From positions 1,094,501-1,158,500 of the forward strand of contig NC_004193.1 of the NCBI RefSeq assembly GCF_000011245.1: a DNA stretch of 64,000 nucleotides, read 5' to 3'. The notes under the pieces are model-generated. The model was not told the DNA's origin, did no database searches, and saw nothing but the letters and a program-made list of their open reading frames with translations. Both the position numbers and the translations under genes were made by a program. Shown one piece after another: positions 56,296-64,000 of this stretch (positions within the stretch are counted from its first letter, which is position 1; each line of letters opens with the position of its first letter). The stretch is from Oceanobacillus iheyensis HTE831. GTDB lineage: Bacteria; Bacillota; Bacilli; Bacillales; Amphibacillaceae.

Positions 56296-56451
56296 TATTT
56301 AAAATACCAAATTTCTGCTGTGGTTAATTACCTTAATTAGCCATCTGGATCGATTGCCCAACAGCTAGTAAATCTTTTAGATTGGGCGCAGATTGTATGG
56401 TGTTAAACAGACGCTTGGCTTGCGTCTTTGTTATGGAAAGAAGGTGGGAAG
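56296..56451 (+). other. Read-through leader before bmrC
   Basis: This stretch has one further hairpin (GCCCAA...TTGGGC, 56357-56389) and a small AGACGC/GCGTCT hairpin just before the bmrC ribosome site, which might modulate translation. No ORF. Confidence 0.45.
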
Positions 56452-58194
56452 ATGTTTCAGATTTTTATAAAGTTAAGTTGGTTCTTTAAGCATTATTGGA
56501 AAAGATATTTATTTGCCATTATTTCATTGATTATCGCTAGTGCAATTGGATTAATCCCTCCTAAATTAGTGGGGACTATAATAGATCATATTCAATTTGA
56601 AACATTGACTATGCAGATCCTTGTTGCAGTCATTATTGGATATTTTCTTCTGTTGATTATTCATTATATTATAAGTTATTTATGGGACTATACGCTATTT
56701 GGTGGTGCGGTTATTCTTGAACGTTGGATGAGATCAAAACTAATGAATCATTTTCTAACGATGACGCCTACGTTCTTTAGTAAATATCGAACGGGGGACT
56801 TAATGGCCCGATCAACAAACGATTTAAAGGCAATTAGCCAGACTGCAGGTTTTGGTGTCTTAACACTTGTAGATTCTAGCATATTTATGCTGATGATAAT
56901 CGCTGTAATGGGCTTTACTATAAATTGGCCTTTAACCATTGCAGCACTACTGCCTTTACCAGTAATGGCAATAGTAATGAATATTTATGGCGGTGCAATC
57001 CATAGACGGTTTACAGAAGCGCAAGCGGCTTTTGGAAATATGAATAATGAAGTATTAGAATCCATACGTGGAATTAGAGTGACACGTGCATTTGTGCAAG
57101 AACAACAAGAAATAAATAATTTTGAAAAAATGACAGAAAAAGTGTATCAAAAAAATCTTGAAGTTGCCAAGATTGATGCATTATTTGAACCGACAATGAA
57201 AATCTTAGTTGGTTTATCGTATACGATTGGTATTGGATATGGCGCATTTTTTGTGTTTGATAATAAATTAACACTTGGTGATTTAGTTACGTTTAACGTT
57301 TATTTAGGTATGTTGATTTGGCCAATGTTTGCAGTTGGGGAACTAATCAATATTTTGCAGCGCGGTAATGCTTCTTTAGATCGAGTGAATCACACTCTAG
57401 CATACGAAGCAGATGTCATGGATCCGCAAATACCCAAAAACATTGATCGAGTTCAAACCATTAAATTTGATCAGATCAGTTTTCAATATCCGGAAGCAAG
57501 TAGTTTACAACTATGTAATGTTAATCTTAACGTTAAAGCCGGTCAAACAATTGGTATTGTTGGAAAAACCGGTGCTGGTAAAACAACGTTATTCAAGTTG
57601 CTACTCAGACAATATCCAGATGTTCAAGGAAATATATTAATATCTGATGAAGATATTGAAGATATTCCGTTAGGTAAAATTAGAGATTGGATTGGATATG
57701 TACCACAAGATCAGATGATGTTTTCCAAAACAATAAGAGAAAACATTCAATTTGGAAATCCAGAAGCAACAGATAAAGAAATAATGAGGGTATTAGATTT
57801 AGCTCATTTTGCAATGGATATCGACGTACTTCCAAAAGGATTAGATACTCAAGTTGGAGAAAGCGGAATAACTTTATCAGGAGGTCAAAAGCAACGTGTG
57901 GCTTTAGCGCGAGCTTTTATTAAAGATCCTGAAATCTTAATCTTAGATGATTCGTTATCTGCTGTAGATGGAAAAACAGAAGCAACAATTCTTTCACATT
58001 TAAAAACAGAAAGAAGAAATAAAACAACCTTTATAGCAGCTCATCGATTATCTGCCGTTTCACATGCAGATCATATTATTGTTTTAGATCATGGTTGTGT
58101 TGTTGAAGAAGGTACGCATGATCAATTAATGAGTCAACAAGGCTGGTATCAAGGACAATATCAACAACAACAAATGGAAGACAAGGAGGTGTAG
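56452..58194 (+). CDS. bmrC: Heterodimeric ABC exporter subunit BmrC (YheI-like)
   Basis: A 580-residue half-transporter with six membrane helices and one ATPase domain (Walker A GKTGAGKTT, signature LSGGQKQR). The residue after Walker B is aspartate (LILDDSLSAVDG) where the catalytic glutamate normally stands, so its own ATP site is non-canonical, the BmrC pattern. It pairs with BmrD to export drugs such as DNA-binding dyes. ATG 56452 follows AAGGTGGG. Confidence 0.93.
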   Translation: MFQIFIKLSWFFKHYWKRYLFAIISLIIASAIGLIPPKLVGTIIDHIQFETLTMQILVAVIIGYFLLLIIHYIISYLWDYTLFGGAVILERWMRSKLMNHFLTMTPTFFSKYRTGDLMARSTNDLKAISQTAGFGVLTLVDSSIFMLMIIAVMGFTINWPLTIAALLPLPVMAIVMNIYGGAIHRRFTEAQAAFGNMNNEVLESIRGIRVTRAFVQEQQEINNFEKMTEKVYQKNLEVAKIDALFEPTMKILVGLSYTIGIGYGAFFVFDNKLTLGDLVTFNVYLGMLIWPMFAVGELINILQRGNASLDRVNHTLAYEADVMDPQIPKNIDRVQTIKFDQISFQYPEASSLQLCNVNLNVKAGQTIGIVGKTGAGKTTLFKLLLRQYPDVQGNILISDEDIEDIPLGKIRDWIGYVPQDQMMFSKTIRENIQFGNPEATDKEIMRVLDLAHFAMDIDVLPKGLDTQVGESGITLSGGQKQRVALARAFIKDPEILILDDSLSAVDGKTEATILSHLKTERRNKTTFIAAHRLSAVSHADHIIVLDHGCVVEEGTHDQLMSQQGWYQGQYQQQQMEDKEV

Positions 58195-58197
58195 AAC

Positions 58198-60228
58198 ATG
58201 AAAGGGAGTACAGAAAAAAGGTTATTAAAATATGCGTTATTATATAAAAAAGGAATTGTTATTGGGCTAGTCTGCTTGATCATTGCTGTTGCTTTAGAAT
58301 TAGCAGGTCCATTGATTGCAAAGCGAGTCATTGATGAACATATCGTTGGTGTAGAAGGCTACTGGATAGAAGTCTCTGAACAAGAAACCGATTCAGTTGA
58401 ATATAATAATCAGTATTTTAAAAGAGAGGATCGCGTAGAAGGTAGTAATTTATCTAGTACTGATACTATCACACTTTTACAAGTAGGTTTATCTTATTAT
58501 GTTTTTGATGAAGAGTTACCTTTAACTGGAAAGCGATCGGTAAATGATAATGAAATAACGATTGAATCAGGTGAAGGAGAAATTACTGCGATTGGGGATA
58601 AATTATCAGCTTCAGAAGCATATCCTTTTTTCGAACCTGAAAAACGACCGATTATTATGTTGCTTGTACTTTATATGGTTTTACTAGTTATTGCTGGTGT
58701 ATTTCAATTCTTTCAAACATTCTTGTTGCAAAAGTCAGCAAATCAAATTGTAAAACAAATGCGAACAGACTTATTCCAACATACGCAACGAATTCCAATT
58801 CGCTATTATATAGATCAACCAGCTGGTTCTGTTGTCGCTCGTATTACTAATGATACTGAAGCTATACGAGATTTATATGAAAGGGTATTATCGATTGTTG
58901 TTACGAGTCTAATCTATATGGGTGGTATTTTTGTAGCATTATTTATTTTAGATCCAACTTTAGCAGCTATGTGTCTATTTATTATCCCGTTATTATATAT
59001 TTGGATGAGAGTCTACAAGTATTTTGGGACTAAATATAATAAAGTAGTTCGGAAAACCATAAGTGAAATTAATGGGAATATCAGTGAAGCAATTCAAGGA
59101 ATGACAATCATCCAGGCATTTAATCGTCAAAAGAAGACAAAAGAAGAGTTTGAAGTGCTAAATAATCGTAATTATAAATATCAGAAAAAATTAATTAAAT
59201 TAAGTGCATTAACTTCCTATAATCTTGTGACAGTAATTAAGAATTTAACGTTAGTTGGATTCATCTGGTATTTCGGGTCAGCATCTTTTGATATGACGAG
59301 TGTTATTTCCATTGGTATGCTTTATGCATTCGTAGATTATATTAATCGATTATTTGAACCTGCTTCAGATATAGTCAACCAATTACCGTTATTAGAACAG
59401 GCAAGAGTAGCTGGAACTCGAGTATTTGAATTGCTAGATCAGAATGGGGAACAAGTCGAAGTTCAATCGATCCCTCGTTATAAAGGGAATATTGAATTTG
59501 ATCAAGTCATCTTTGCGTATAAAGAGAATGAAAATGTATTGCATAATCTTTCTTTTTCCGTTCACTCAGGTCAAACAGTTGCATTTGTTGGTCACACCGG
59601 ATCAGGAAAAAGTTCGATAATGAACCTATTATTTCGCTTTTATGACCCTCAAGCAGGAACGATACGAATCGATGGGATTGACACGAAAGATTTATCCCGA
59701 CAACAAGTTCGCAGCCATATGGGAATCGTATTACAAGATCCATTTCTTTTTACAGGCACCATCGTGTCAAACGTAACGATGAACGATCCTAATGTATCAA
59801 GAGACGACGCCATTCAAGCTTTACAAGCTGTTGGTGCATCTTCCTTTATTGAGAGATTACCAAAGGGATATGATGAGCCAGTGACTGAAAGTGGCACCAC
59901 GTATTCATTAGGGGAGAGACAATTGATTTCTTTTGCTAGAGCGTTAGCATTTAACCCTGCTATCCTTATATTGGATGAAGCAACTGCAAATATAGATACC
60001 GAGACAGAACAAGTTATTCAACGAGCTTTAGAAGTTCTAAAAAAAGGTCGAACAACGCTCGTGATTGCCCATCGTTTATCCACAATTCAGCAGGCGGATC
60101 ATATAATTGTGTTGGATCACGGAACTATTAAAGAACAGGGAAATCATGATACACTGATTAAAGAGAAAGGTTATTATTACGAAATGTATCAAATGCAGCA
60201 AGGATCACTGAGAGCAAACGTTTCTTAA
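58198..60228 (+). CDS. bmrD: Heterodimeric ABC exporter subunit BmrD (YheH-like)
   Basis: A 676-residue partner of BmrC. Between the first two membrane helices is an unusual ~110-residue extracellular insertion (YWIEVSEQETDS...), as in YheH. Walker B is canonical (ILILDEATANID, catalytic glutamate) but the signature is YSLGERQ rather than LSGGQ. The two degenerate elements complement those of BmrC, giving one active site. It is 3 bases downstream of bmrC. Confidence 0.94.
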   Translation: MKGSTEKRLLKYALLYKKGIVIGLVCLIIAVALELAGPLIAKRVIDEHIVGVEGYWIEVSEQETDSVEYNNQYFKREDRVEGSNLSSTDTITLLQVGLSYYVFDEELPLTGKRSVNDNEITIESGEGEITAIGDKLSASEAYPFFEPEKRPIIMLLVLYMVLLVIAGVFQFFQTFLLQKSANQIVKQMRTDLFQHTQRIPIRYYIDQPAGSVVARITNDTEAIRDLYERVLSIVVTSLIYMGGIFVALFILDPTLAAMCLFIIPLLYIWMRVYKYFGTKYNKVVRKTISEINGNISEAIQGMTIIQAFNRQKKTKEEFEVLNNRNYKYQKKLIKLSALTSYNLVTVIKNLTLVGFIWYFGSASFDMTSVISIGMLYAFVDYINRLFEPASDIVNQLPLLEQARVAGTRVFELLDQNGEQVEVQSIPRYKGNIEFDQVIFAYKENENVLHNLSFSVHSGQTVAFVGHTGSGKSSIMNLLFRFYDPQAGTIRIDGIDTKDLSRQQVRSHMGIVLQDPFLFTGTIVSNVTMNDPNVSRDDAIQALQAVGASSFIERLPKGYDEPVTESGTTYSLGERQLISFARALAFNPAILILDEATANIDTETEQVIQRALEVLKKGRTTLVIAHRLSTIQQADHIIVLDHGTIKEQGNHDTLIKEKGYYYEMYQMQQGSLRANVS

Positions 60229-60250
60229 AATAAGTTTGATGAGGTGCTTC

Positions 60251-61063
60251 GTGGATTCAAAAAATAATAAGAATAATCATGATATCATTGATGATGATTT
60301 ATATGAAGAAATAGATGAAGAAGAACTTCATGAATTGGTAAAAGAAGAGCAAAGAAAGGCTATTGAACGTTCAAAAAATAAAAAAGCAGCCCCAAAGCGT
60401 CCATTTCCCAAATGGATGTTTTGGGTGATTGCTGTAGCGATGACGTTTAATGTTCTGGCTTTTTTCCCTCAAATCATATCCATCCCAGCAATTGACTTTT
60501 TACAGACATCATCTACATTATCACAAAATAAAGATATACAAGCATTTAAGGAAGCAGTCGTTGTAGTTGAAACGGATGAAGGTAAAGGTACAGGGTTTTC
60601 TATAAATCAACAAGGTAAAATCCTTACAAATGAACATGTAGTAGAAGGATATGACACTGTTATTGTTTCTTTTCCAGAGTTAGGCCTATATGAAGCGGAG
60701 GTAGTTGAACGCTATCCGGAAATTGATGTGGCGGTTTTACAGACCGAAGATGAAGAAGCGTTTCCTTACCTAACCATTGATGATCAATATCAAGTATCTC
60801 AAAGTGAAGACATTCGTTTTATAGGTAATCCACTATTCTTTAATGGAATTGCCAATGAAGGAAATATCGCTGGTACTGTAAAGTTAGATAGCTGGGACAA
60901 AGAAGTGATGATGATTCAAGCACCCGTCTACAGAGGAAATAGTGGTAGTCCGATAATTAATAAAGCTGGTGATGTAATTGGAGTGATTTTTGCTACACTA
61001 GATCATCAATCAAATGGTAGGGTAGGTTTATATGTACCTATTTCCTATTTTACAGAAATGTAA
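60251..61063 (+). CDS. Membrane-anchored trypsin-like serine protease (HtrA-like, no PDZ)
   Basis: An acidic N-terminal cytosolic part (~1-50), one membrane helix (WMFWVIAVAMTFNVLAFF), then an extracellular S1C-type protease. The triad is histidine in TNEHVV, aspartate in EIDVAVLQ and serine in RGNSGSPI. No PDZ domain follows, unlike HtrA. GTG 60251 is chosen (TGAGGTG upstream). It may belong to envelope stress responses. Confidence 0.85.
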   Translation: MDSKNNKNNHDIIDDDLYEEIDEEELHELVKEEQRKAIERSKNKKAAPKRPFPKWMFWVIAVAMTFNVLAFFPQIISIPAIDFLQTSSTLSQNKDIQAFKEAVVVVETDEGKGTGFSINQQGKILTNEHVVEGYDTVIVSFPELGLYEAEVVERYPEIDVAVLQTEDEEAFPYLTIDDQYQVSQSEDIRFIGNPLFFNGIANEGNIAGTVKLDSWDKEVMMIQAPVYRGNSGSPIINKAGDVIGVIFATLDHQSNGRVGLYVPISYFTEM

Positions 61064-61135
61064 CAAACTAAAAAAATTGTTTAGCACGTTCAGAGAAGGG
61101 TATTTATATACTATAACCTTGCTGGAGGTGCTTTT

Positions 61136-61861
61136 ATGCTATATAGCTCAAATATTAAAGAAATGAACATCCGCGCGACGGATGGTGATATTGGTAAAAT
61201 AAAGGATATTTACTTCAATGATAATTGGAATGTGAGATTTACCGTAGTAGATACACGAAAATGGTTACCTGGACGGAAAGTACTACTTCCTTTGCATATT
61301 TTCCATCCTATTAATTATGAAAGTGAATATGTAGAGGTGGATTATGATAAAGATCAAATTCGAAATAGTCCACCTGTGCCTGAAGATGAACATTTTACCC
61401 CAGATGATCAAGGAAATGTATTGGATTATTTCGGATGGAATATGTACAAAGATAACGCTGTATCGACTGGTGGTCATAGCCCACTTGTTACGTTTGATCA
61501 TCCGGATGTAGAGCAAAAAAATGTGCCTGAAGAACCACATTTAAACCGTAATGAATTATTGTCAAATGACACACTAAGAAGTGAAGAAGAAACACTTGAT
61601 TTCAAAGTACATGCCAAAGATGGGAAAATTGGCAACATTGTAGATTTTATCTGTGATGAAAACAATAATTGGAAAATCACATACATTGTCGTGCAGAATA
61701 GTGAAAATATGACAGAAAATGAATTCTATATTTATCGTACAGAACAAATACAAACTGTAGATTGGTTTGAAAGAGATCTTTATATTAACGATTCTGTAAA
61801 AGGTCTAAAAGGAACAACACCTTTTACGGACAAAAACCAGATCTTATCTAAATTGTCTTAA
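61136..61861 (+). CDS. Protein with two PRC-barrel domains
   Basis: Residues ~1-70 and ~150-225 are PRC-barrel domains (ATDGDIGKIKDIYF... and AKDGKIGNIVDFIC...), linked by a ~75-residue acidic, Pro-rich segment. Such proteins can bind nucleic acid or photosynthetic/ribosomal partners, but most in Bacillaceae are uncharacterised, often stress-induced. GGAGG precedes the ATG. Confidence 0.85.
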   Translation: MLYSSNIKEMNIRATDGDIGKIKDIYFNDNWNVRFTVVDTRKWLPGRKVLLPLHIFHPINYESEYVEVDYDKDQIRNSPPVPEDEHFTPDDQGNVLDYFGWNMYKDNAVSTGGHSPLVTFDHPDVEQKNVPEEPHLNRNELLSNDTLRSEEETLDFKVHAKDGKIGNIVDFICDENNNWKITYIVVQNSENMTENEFYIYRTEQIQTVDWFERDLYINDSVKGLKGTTPFTDKNQILSKLS

Positions 61862-61898
61862 ATATTCCTGAATATAATGTGTGTGATAAAGTAACAAA

Positions 61899-61946
61899 TC
61901 CAATTAATCCGGAGTAAAGATTAGATTCGGGTTAATTGGGTTTTTA
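61899..61946 (+). terminator. Terminator of the PRC-barrel gene
   Basis: CCAATTAA-CCG pairs with CGG-TTAATTGG around a 15-base loop, followed by GTTTTT. Confidence 0.88.
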
Positions 61947-62134
61947 ATTTGTAATATTCTTTTTTTAACACAATGTAAATTGCAATTATAGACAGGTACT
62001 GGTCATCGTTACGGTTTTTTAAATAAAATGTAAACCAATTGAGATAGTATCCATTATTGGTTTACGTTACCATTGACATACTCATTGATTCAAATGAGGT
62101 TAGACTATAAAATGATAAATGGTGGGAACATCAT
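61947..62134. other. Upstream region of sigI with a 10-bp inverted repeat
   Basis: GTAAACCAAT (62030-62039) and ATTGGTTTAC (62056-62065) form a perfect inverted repeat with a 16-base loop. TTGACA lies just downstream at 62073, but no -10 at normal spacing was found. No T-run follows, so it may be an operator rather than a terminator. Confidence 0.5.
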
Positions 62135-62248
62135 ATGATATATATAAAACAAATTATAATGAAAAGTACATATAAAATTAAAAATAATACACCCGAAAAG
62201 ATAAAGAAAAATACGAATGATATGATGGTTGGGAGGTTCCTAATGTGA
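62135..62248 (+). CDS. Possible 37-codon upstream ORF coupled to sigI
   Basis: GGTGGGA lies 7 bases before ATG 62135. The Lys/Asn-rich peptide stops at a TGA that overlaps the sigI start (ATGTGATGATG), the arrangement of translationally coupled genes. Its low-complexity composition means it could equally be chance. I do not recognise it. Confidence 0.4.
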   Translation: MIYIKQIIMKSTYKIKNNTPEKIKKNTNDMMVGRFLM

Positions 62249-62973
62249 TGATGAGTCAACTAAAGGAAACTCCTATAGAAGATAAAGTATATGCAATTCA
62301 ACAAGGGAACAAATTTTTGCAAAATGAATTACTAAGAACGTATCAACCTTTTATAGCTAAGTGTGTATCGGAAGTATGTAAAAGATATATTGATCCAAAA
62401 AGAGATGATGAATTTAGTATCGGATTGTCGGCTTTTAACGAAGCTATATTTTCGTATGTTCCAAATAAAGGAAGTTCTTTTTTATCGTTTGCAAAATTAG
62501 TTATTAAACGGAAAGTTATTGATTATATCCGTTATCAGCAAAAGAGGACTGCGTCTTTATCATTAGATGAAACCTATGATGAAGAGCAAATGGAAAACTC
62601 ACTGGAAATAGCTGCAGTTCAAGAAAAATACCAAATGGAGATTGATGCTCAAAACAGGAAAGAAGAAATTCTAGAATTTAAAGAGAAATTAAAGTTATAC
62701 AAATTGTCATTAGTTGAATTAACTGAGGTATCGCCAAAACATCGTGATGCCCGAGAATCCGCAGTGAAAACTGCACGAATTCTTTTTAACGACCCAATTC
62801 TCAGGGAATATGTATACAGAAAGAAAAAACTCCCTATTAAAGATTTGGTGAAAAAAGTCGATGTTAGTAAAAAAACATTGGAAAGAAATAGAAAGTTTAT
62901 ACTCGCAATGTTTATTGTGCTTAGTGAGGACTATATCTATCTTAAGGAATATCTTAAGGGAGTGGGGCAATGA
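62245..62973 (+). CDS. sigI: RNA polymerase sigma factor SigI
   Basis: A 242-residue sigma-70-like factor. The N-terminal sigma-2 region (FSIGLSAFNEAIFSYVPNKGSSFLSFAKLVIKRKVIDYIR) recognises the -10 and melts DNA; the C-terminal region has an HTH (IKDLVKKVDVSKKTLERNRKF). SigI-type factors respond to heat and envelope or polysaccharide signals. GTG 62245 follows GGGAGG by 8 bases. It overlaps rsgI by ATGA. Confidence 0.94.
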   Translation: MMMSQLKETPIEDKVYAIQQGNKFLQNELLRTYQPFIAKCVSEVCKRYIDPKRDDEFSIGLSAFNEAIFSYVPNKGSSFLSFAKLVIKRKVIDYIRYQQKRTASLSLDETYDEEQMENSLEIAAVQEKYQMEIDAQNRKEEILEFKEKLKLYKLSLVELTEVSPKHRDARESAVKTARILFNDPILREYVYRKKKLPIKDLVKKVDVSKKTLERNRKFILAMFIVLSEDYIYLKEYLKGVGQ

Positions 62974-64000
62974 AAAAAGGAATTGTGATGGAAAGGCATC
63001 GCAAATATACCATTTTAATGACAAAAGATGGTTCCTTTGTTAAAGGGAGAGTACTTTCGAATCAATCTGAGATTGGTGAAGAAGTTGTCTTTCGACCAAT
63101 AGGAAATCGCCAAGTTATGTTACGCAAGCAACGCGGCATACCTTGGAAGGTGTCTTTATTAGCTGCTGCAGTATTATTAGTTATTTTACCGATATATTTT
63201 TTATCTAATGGAGAGAAAGCTTTTGCGTATGTAACCGTAGATATCAATCCTAGTATCGAAATGCAAGTCGATGACCAATTTGAAGTGCAAACGATAGAAG
63301 CTATAAATGATGACGGAGAAGAGGTCATAGGGTCCTTAAGTGAATATGAACATGATTCTATTGAAGAGGTTATCCGACAGATTATCCTCGAGAGTGAGGA
63401 TCATGGATTTGCATCTGAGAAAAATATGGTTGTTGGTATAAGTTACTCAGGTGAAGATATTTCTTATTCGATTCCAAACCATTTGCAAAATTATTTATCA
63501 ACATTACAAGAATGGCGTGTAGCAACATTAGTTATACCTGAGGAGATACGTGAATTAGCACAGGAAGAAAAAACTTCAATGAATGAAATGATGGCGACTC
63601 AAATGAACGACAATGAGGAATTGATAGATGAGGAAGCGTTAGATTCTAATGATAAAGCAATTATAAATTCTTTTTTTAATGAAATAGAAGAAGCGAATCC
63701 TGATTCATCAAAACAAGAAACGGAAAAAAAAGAGGATACAGAAGCCATCAATGAGGAAGAAAATAGTGAAAATGAAATAAAACAAAATATAGCTAATTCA
63801 GCACAAAAAAAAGAAATTGTAAATACAGTTGAAGAGGATCAAGATGAGAACATACCTGATAAAGAACATAAGGTAAGAGAAGAAAAAAAGGAACGAACCC
63901 CTGAAAAACATTGGGAAAACAAACAGGTTCCGTCAGAAAAAGATAATAAAAAAAAACAACATGAAGATAAAAACCATAAGTCTAAATTAGATGAAGAAAT
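62970..64000 (+). CDS. rsgI: Anti-sigma-I factor RsgI, truncated by the window
   Basis: The N-terminal ~55 residues form the RsgI domain that binds SigI (MERHRKYTILMTKDGSFVKGRV). One membrane helix follows (VSLLAAAVLLVILPIYFL), then an extracellular domain (AYVTVDINPSIEMQVD...). The rest, from about residue 200, is a highly charged E/K/N-rich low-complexity tail that runs past base 64000 with no stop. No carbohydrate-binding module is visible, unlike clostridial homologues. Confidence 0.92.
   Translation, partial: MKKGIVMERHRKYTILMTKDGSFVKGRVLSNQSEIGEEVVFRPIGNRQVMLRKQRGIPWKVSLLAAAVLLVILPIYFLSNGEKAFAYVTVDINPSIEMQVDDQFEVQTIEAINDDGEEVIGSLSEYEHDSIEEVIRQIILESEDHGFASEKNMVVGISYSGEDISYSIPNHLQNYLSTLQEWRVATLVIPEEIRELAQEEKTSMNEMMATQMNDNEELIDEEALDSNDKAIINSFFNEIEEANPDSSKQETEKKEDTEAINEEENSENEIKQNIANSAQKKEIVNTVEEDQDENIPDKEHKVREEKKERTPEKHWENKQVPSEKDNKKKQHEDKNHKSKLDEE

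Overview
The window is AT-rich, endospore-former (Firmicutes, Bacillaceae) chromosome. It carries a small acid-soluble spore protein gene (sspL-type), a complete ger germinant-receptor operon, sigI-rsgI, guanine and SAM riboswitches and a B. subtilis-style argCJBD-carAB cluster. Several proteins (CPSase, OdhAB, BmrCD-type transporter) match Bacillus counterparts in length and order. From the gene set, base composition and repeat families I favour Oceanobacillus or a close halotolerant relative. That placement is an inference; no similarity search was possible.

Layout. 0-6.2 kb: the end of proB and all of proA (proline synthesis), a convergent S-box-controlled methionine-synthase-like gene, then a metallo-beta-lactamase-fold protein, a HEPN-like/CBS protein and a DEDDh exonuclease. 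6.2-15 kb: an acyl-CoA synthetase, sspL, a structured RNA that resembles 6S RNA, a glyoxalase-fold protein, the guanine riboswitch with xpt-pbuX, an acetyltransferase, a DNA glycosylase and an SDR reductase. 15-23.5 kb: a SAM hydrolase, a LnrJK-like two-component system, ctaG, a LnrLMN-like ABC exporter with a palindromic operator candidate, and an alpha/beta hydrolase. 23.6-32.2 kb: argC-argJ-argB-argD-carA-carB, taking glutamate to carbamoyl phosphate plus ornithine, with no argF at its end. 32.4-41.4 kb: an S9 peptidase, a small P-loop kinase, dat, tRNA-Gly, a COG3044-type ATPase, queG, an amidase-like protein and trmL. 42-50.8 kb: odhA-odhB, a CNT nucleoside transporter, a MATE exporter and a MurG-type transferase. 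51-55.6 kb (minus strand): ger operon and carbonic anhydrase. 55.7-61.9 kb: a zinc-ribbon protein, a leader-peptide attenuator ahead of bmrC-bmrD, an HtrA-like protease and a PRC-barrel protein. 62-64 kb: a short upstream ORF, sigI and rsgI, which runs off the window.

The most unusual content is intergenic. One 240-350 bp repeat occurs four times (11.6, 22.2, 35.1 and 48.0 kb), has RNA-like complementary ends, and contains 0, 1 or 2 copies of a 55-57 bp internal module. A second palindromic family has one full copy (41.5 kb) and one decayed inverted copy (6.3 kb). A third element lies at 13.2 kb. Other points worth attention are the leader-peptide attenuator before bmrCD, the 6S-like RNA, the HEPN-CBS fusion and two short unlisted ORFs (41.8 kb and 62.1 kb).
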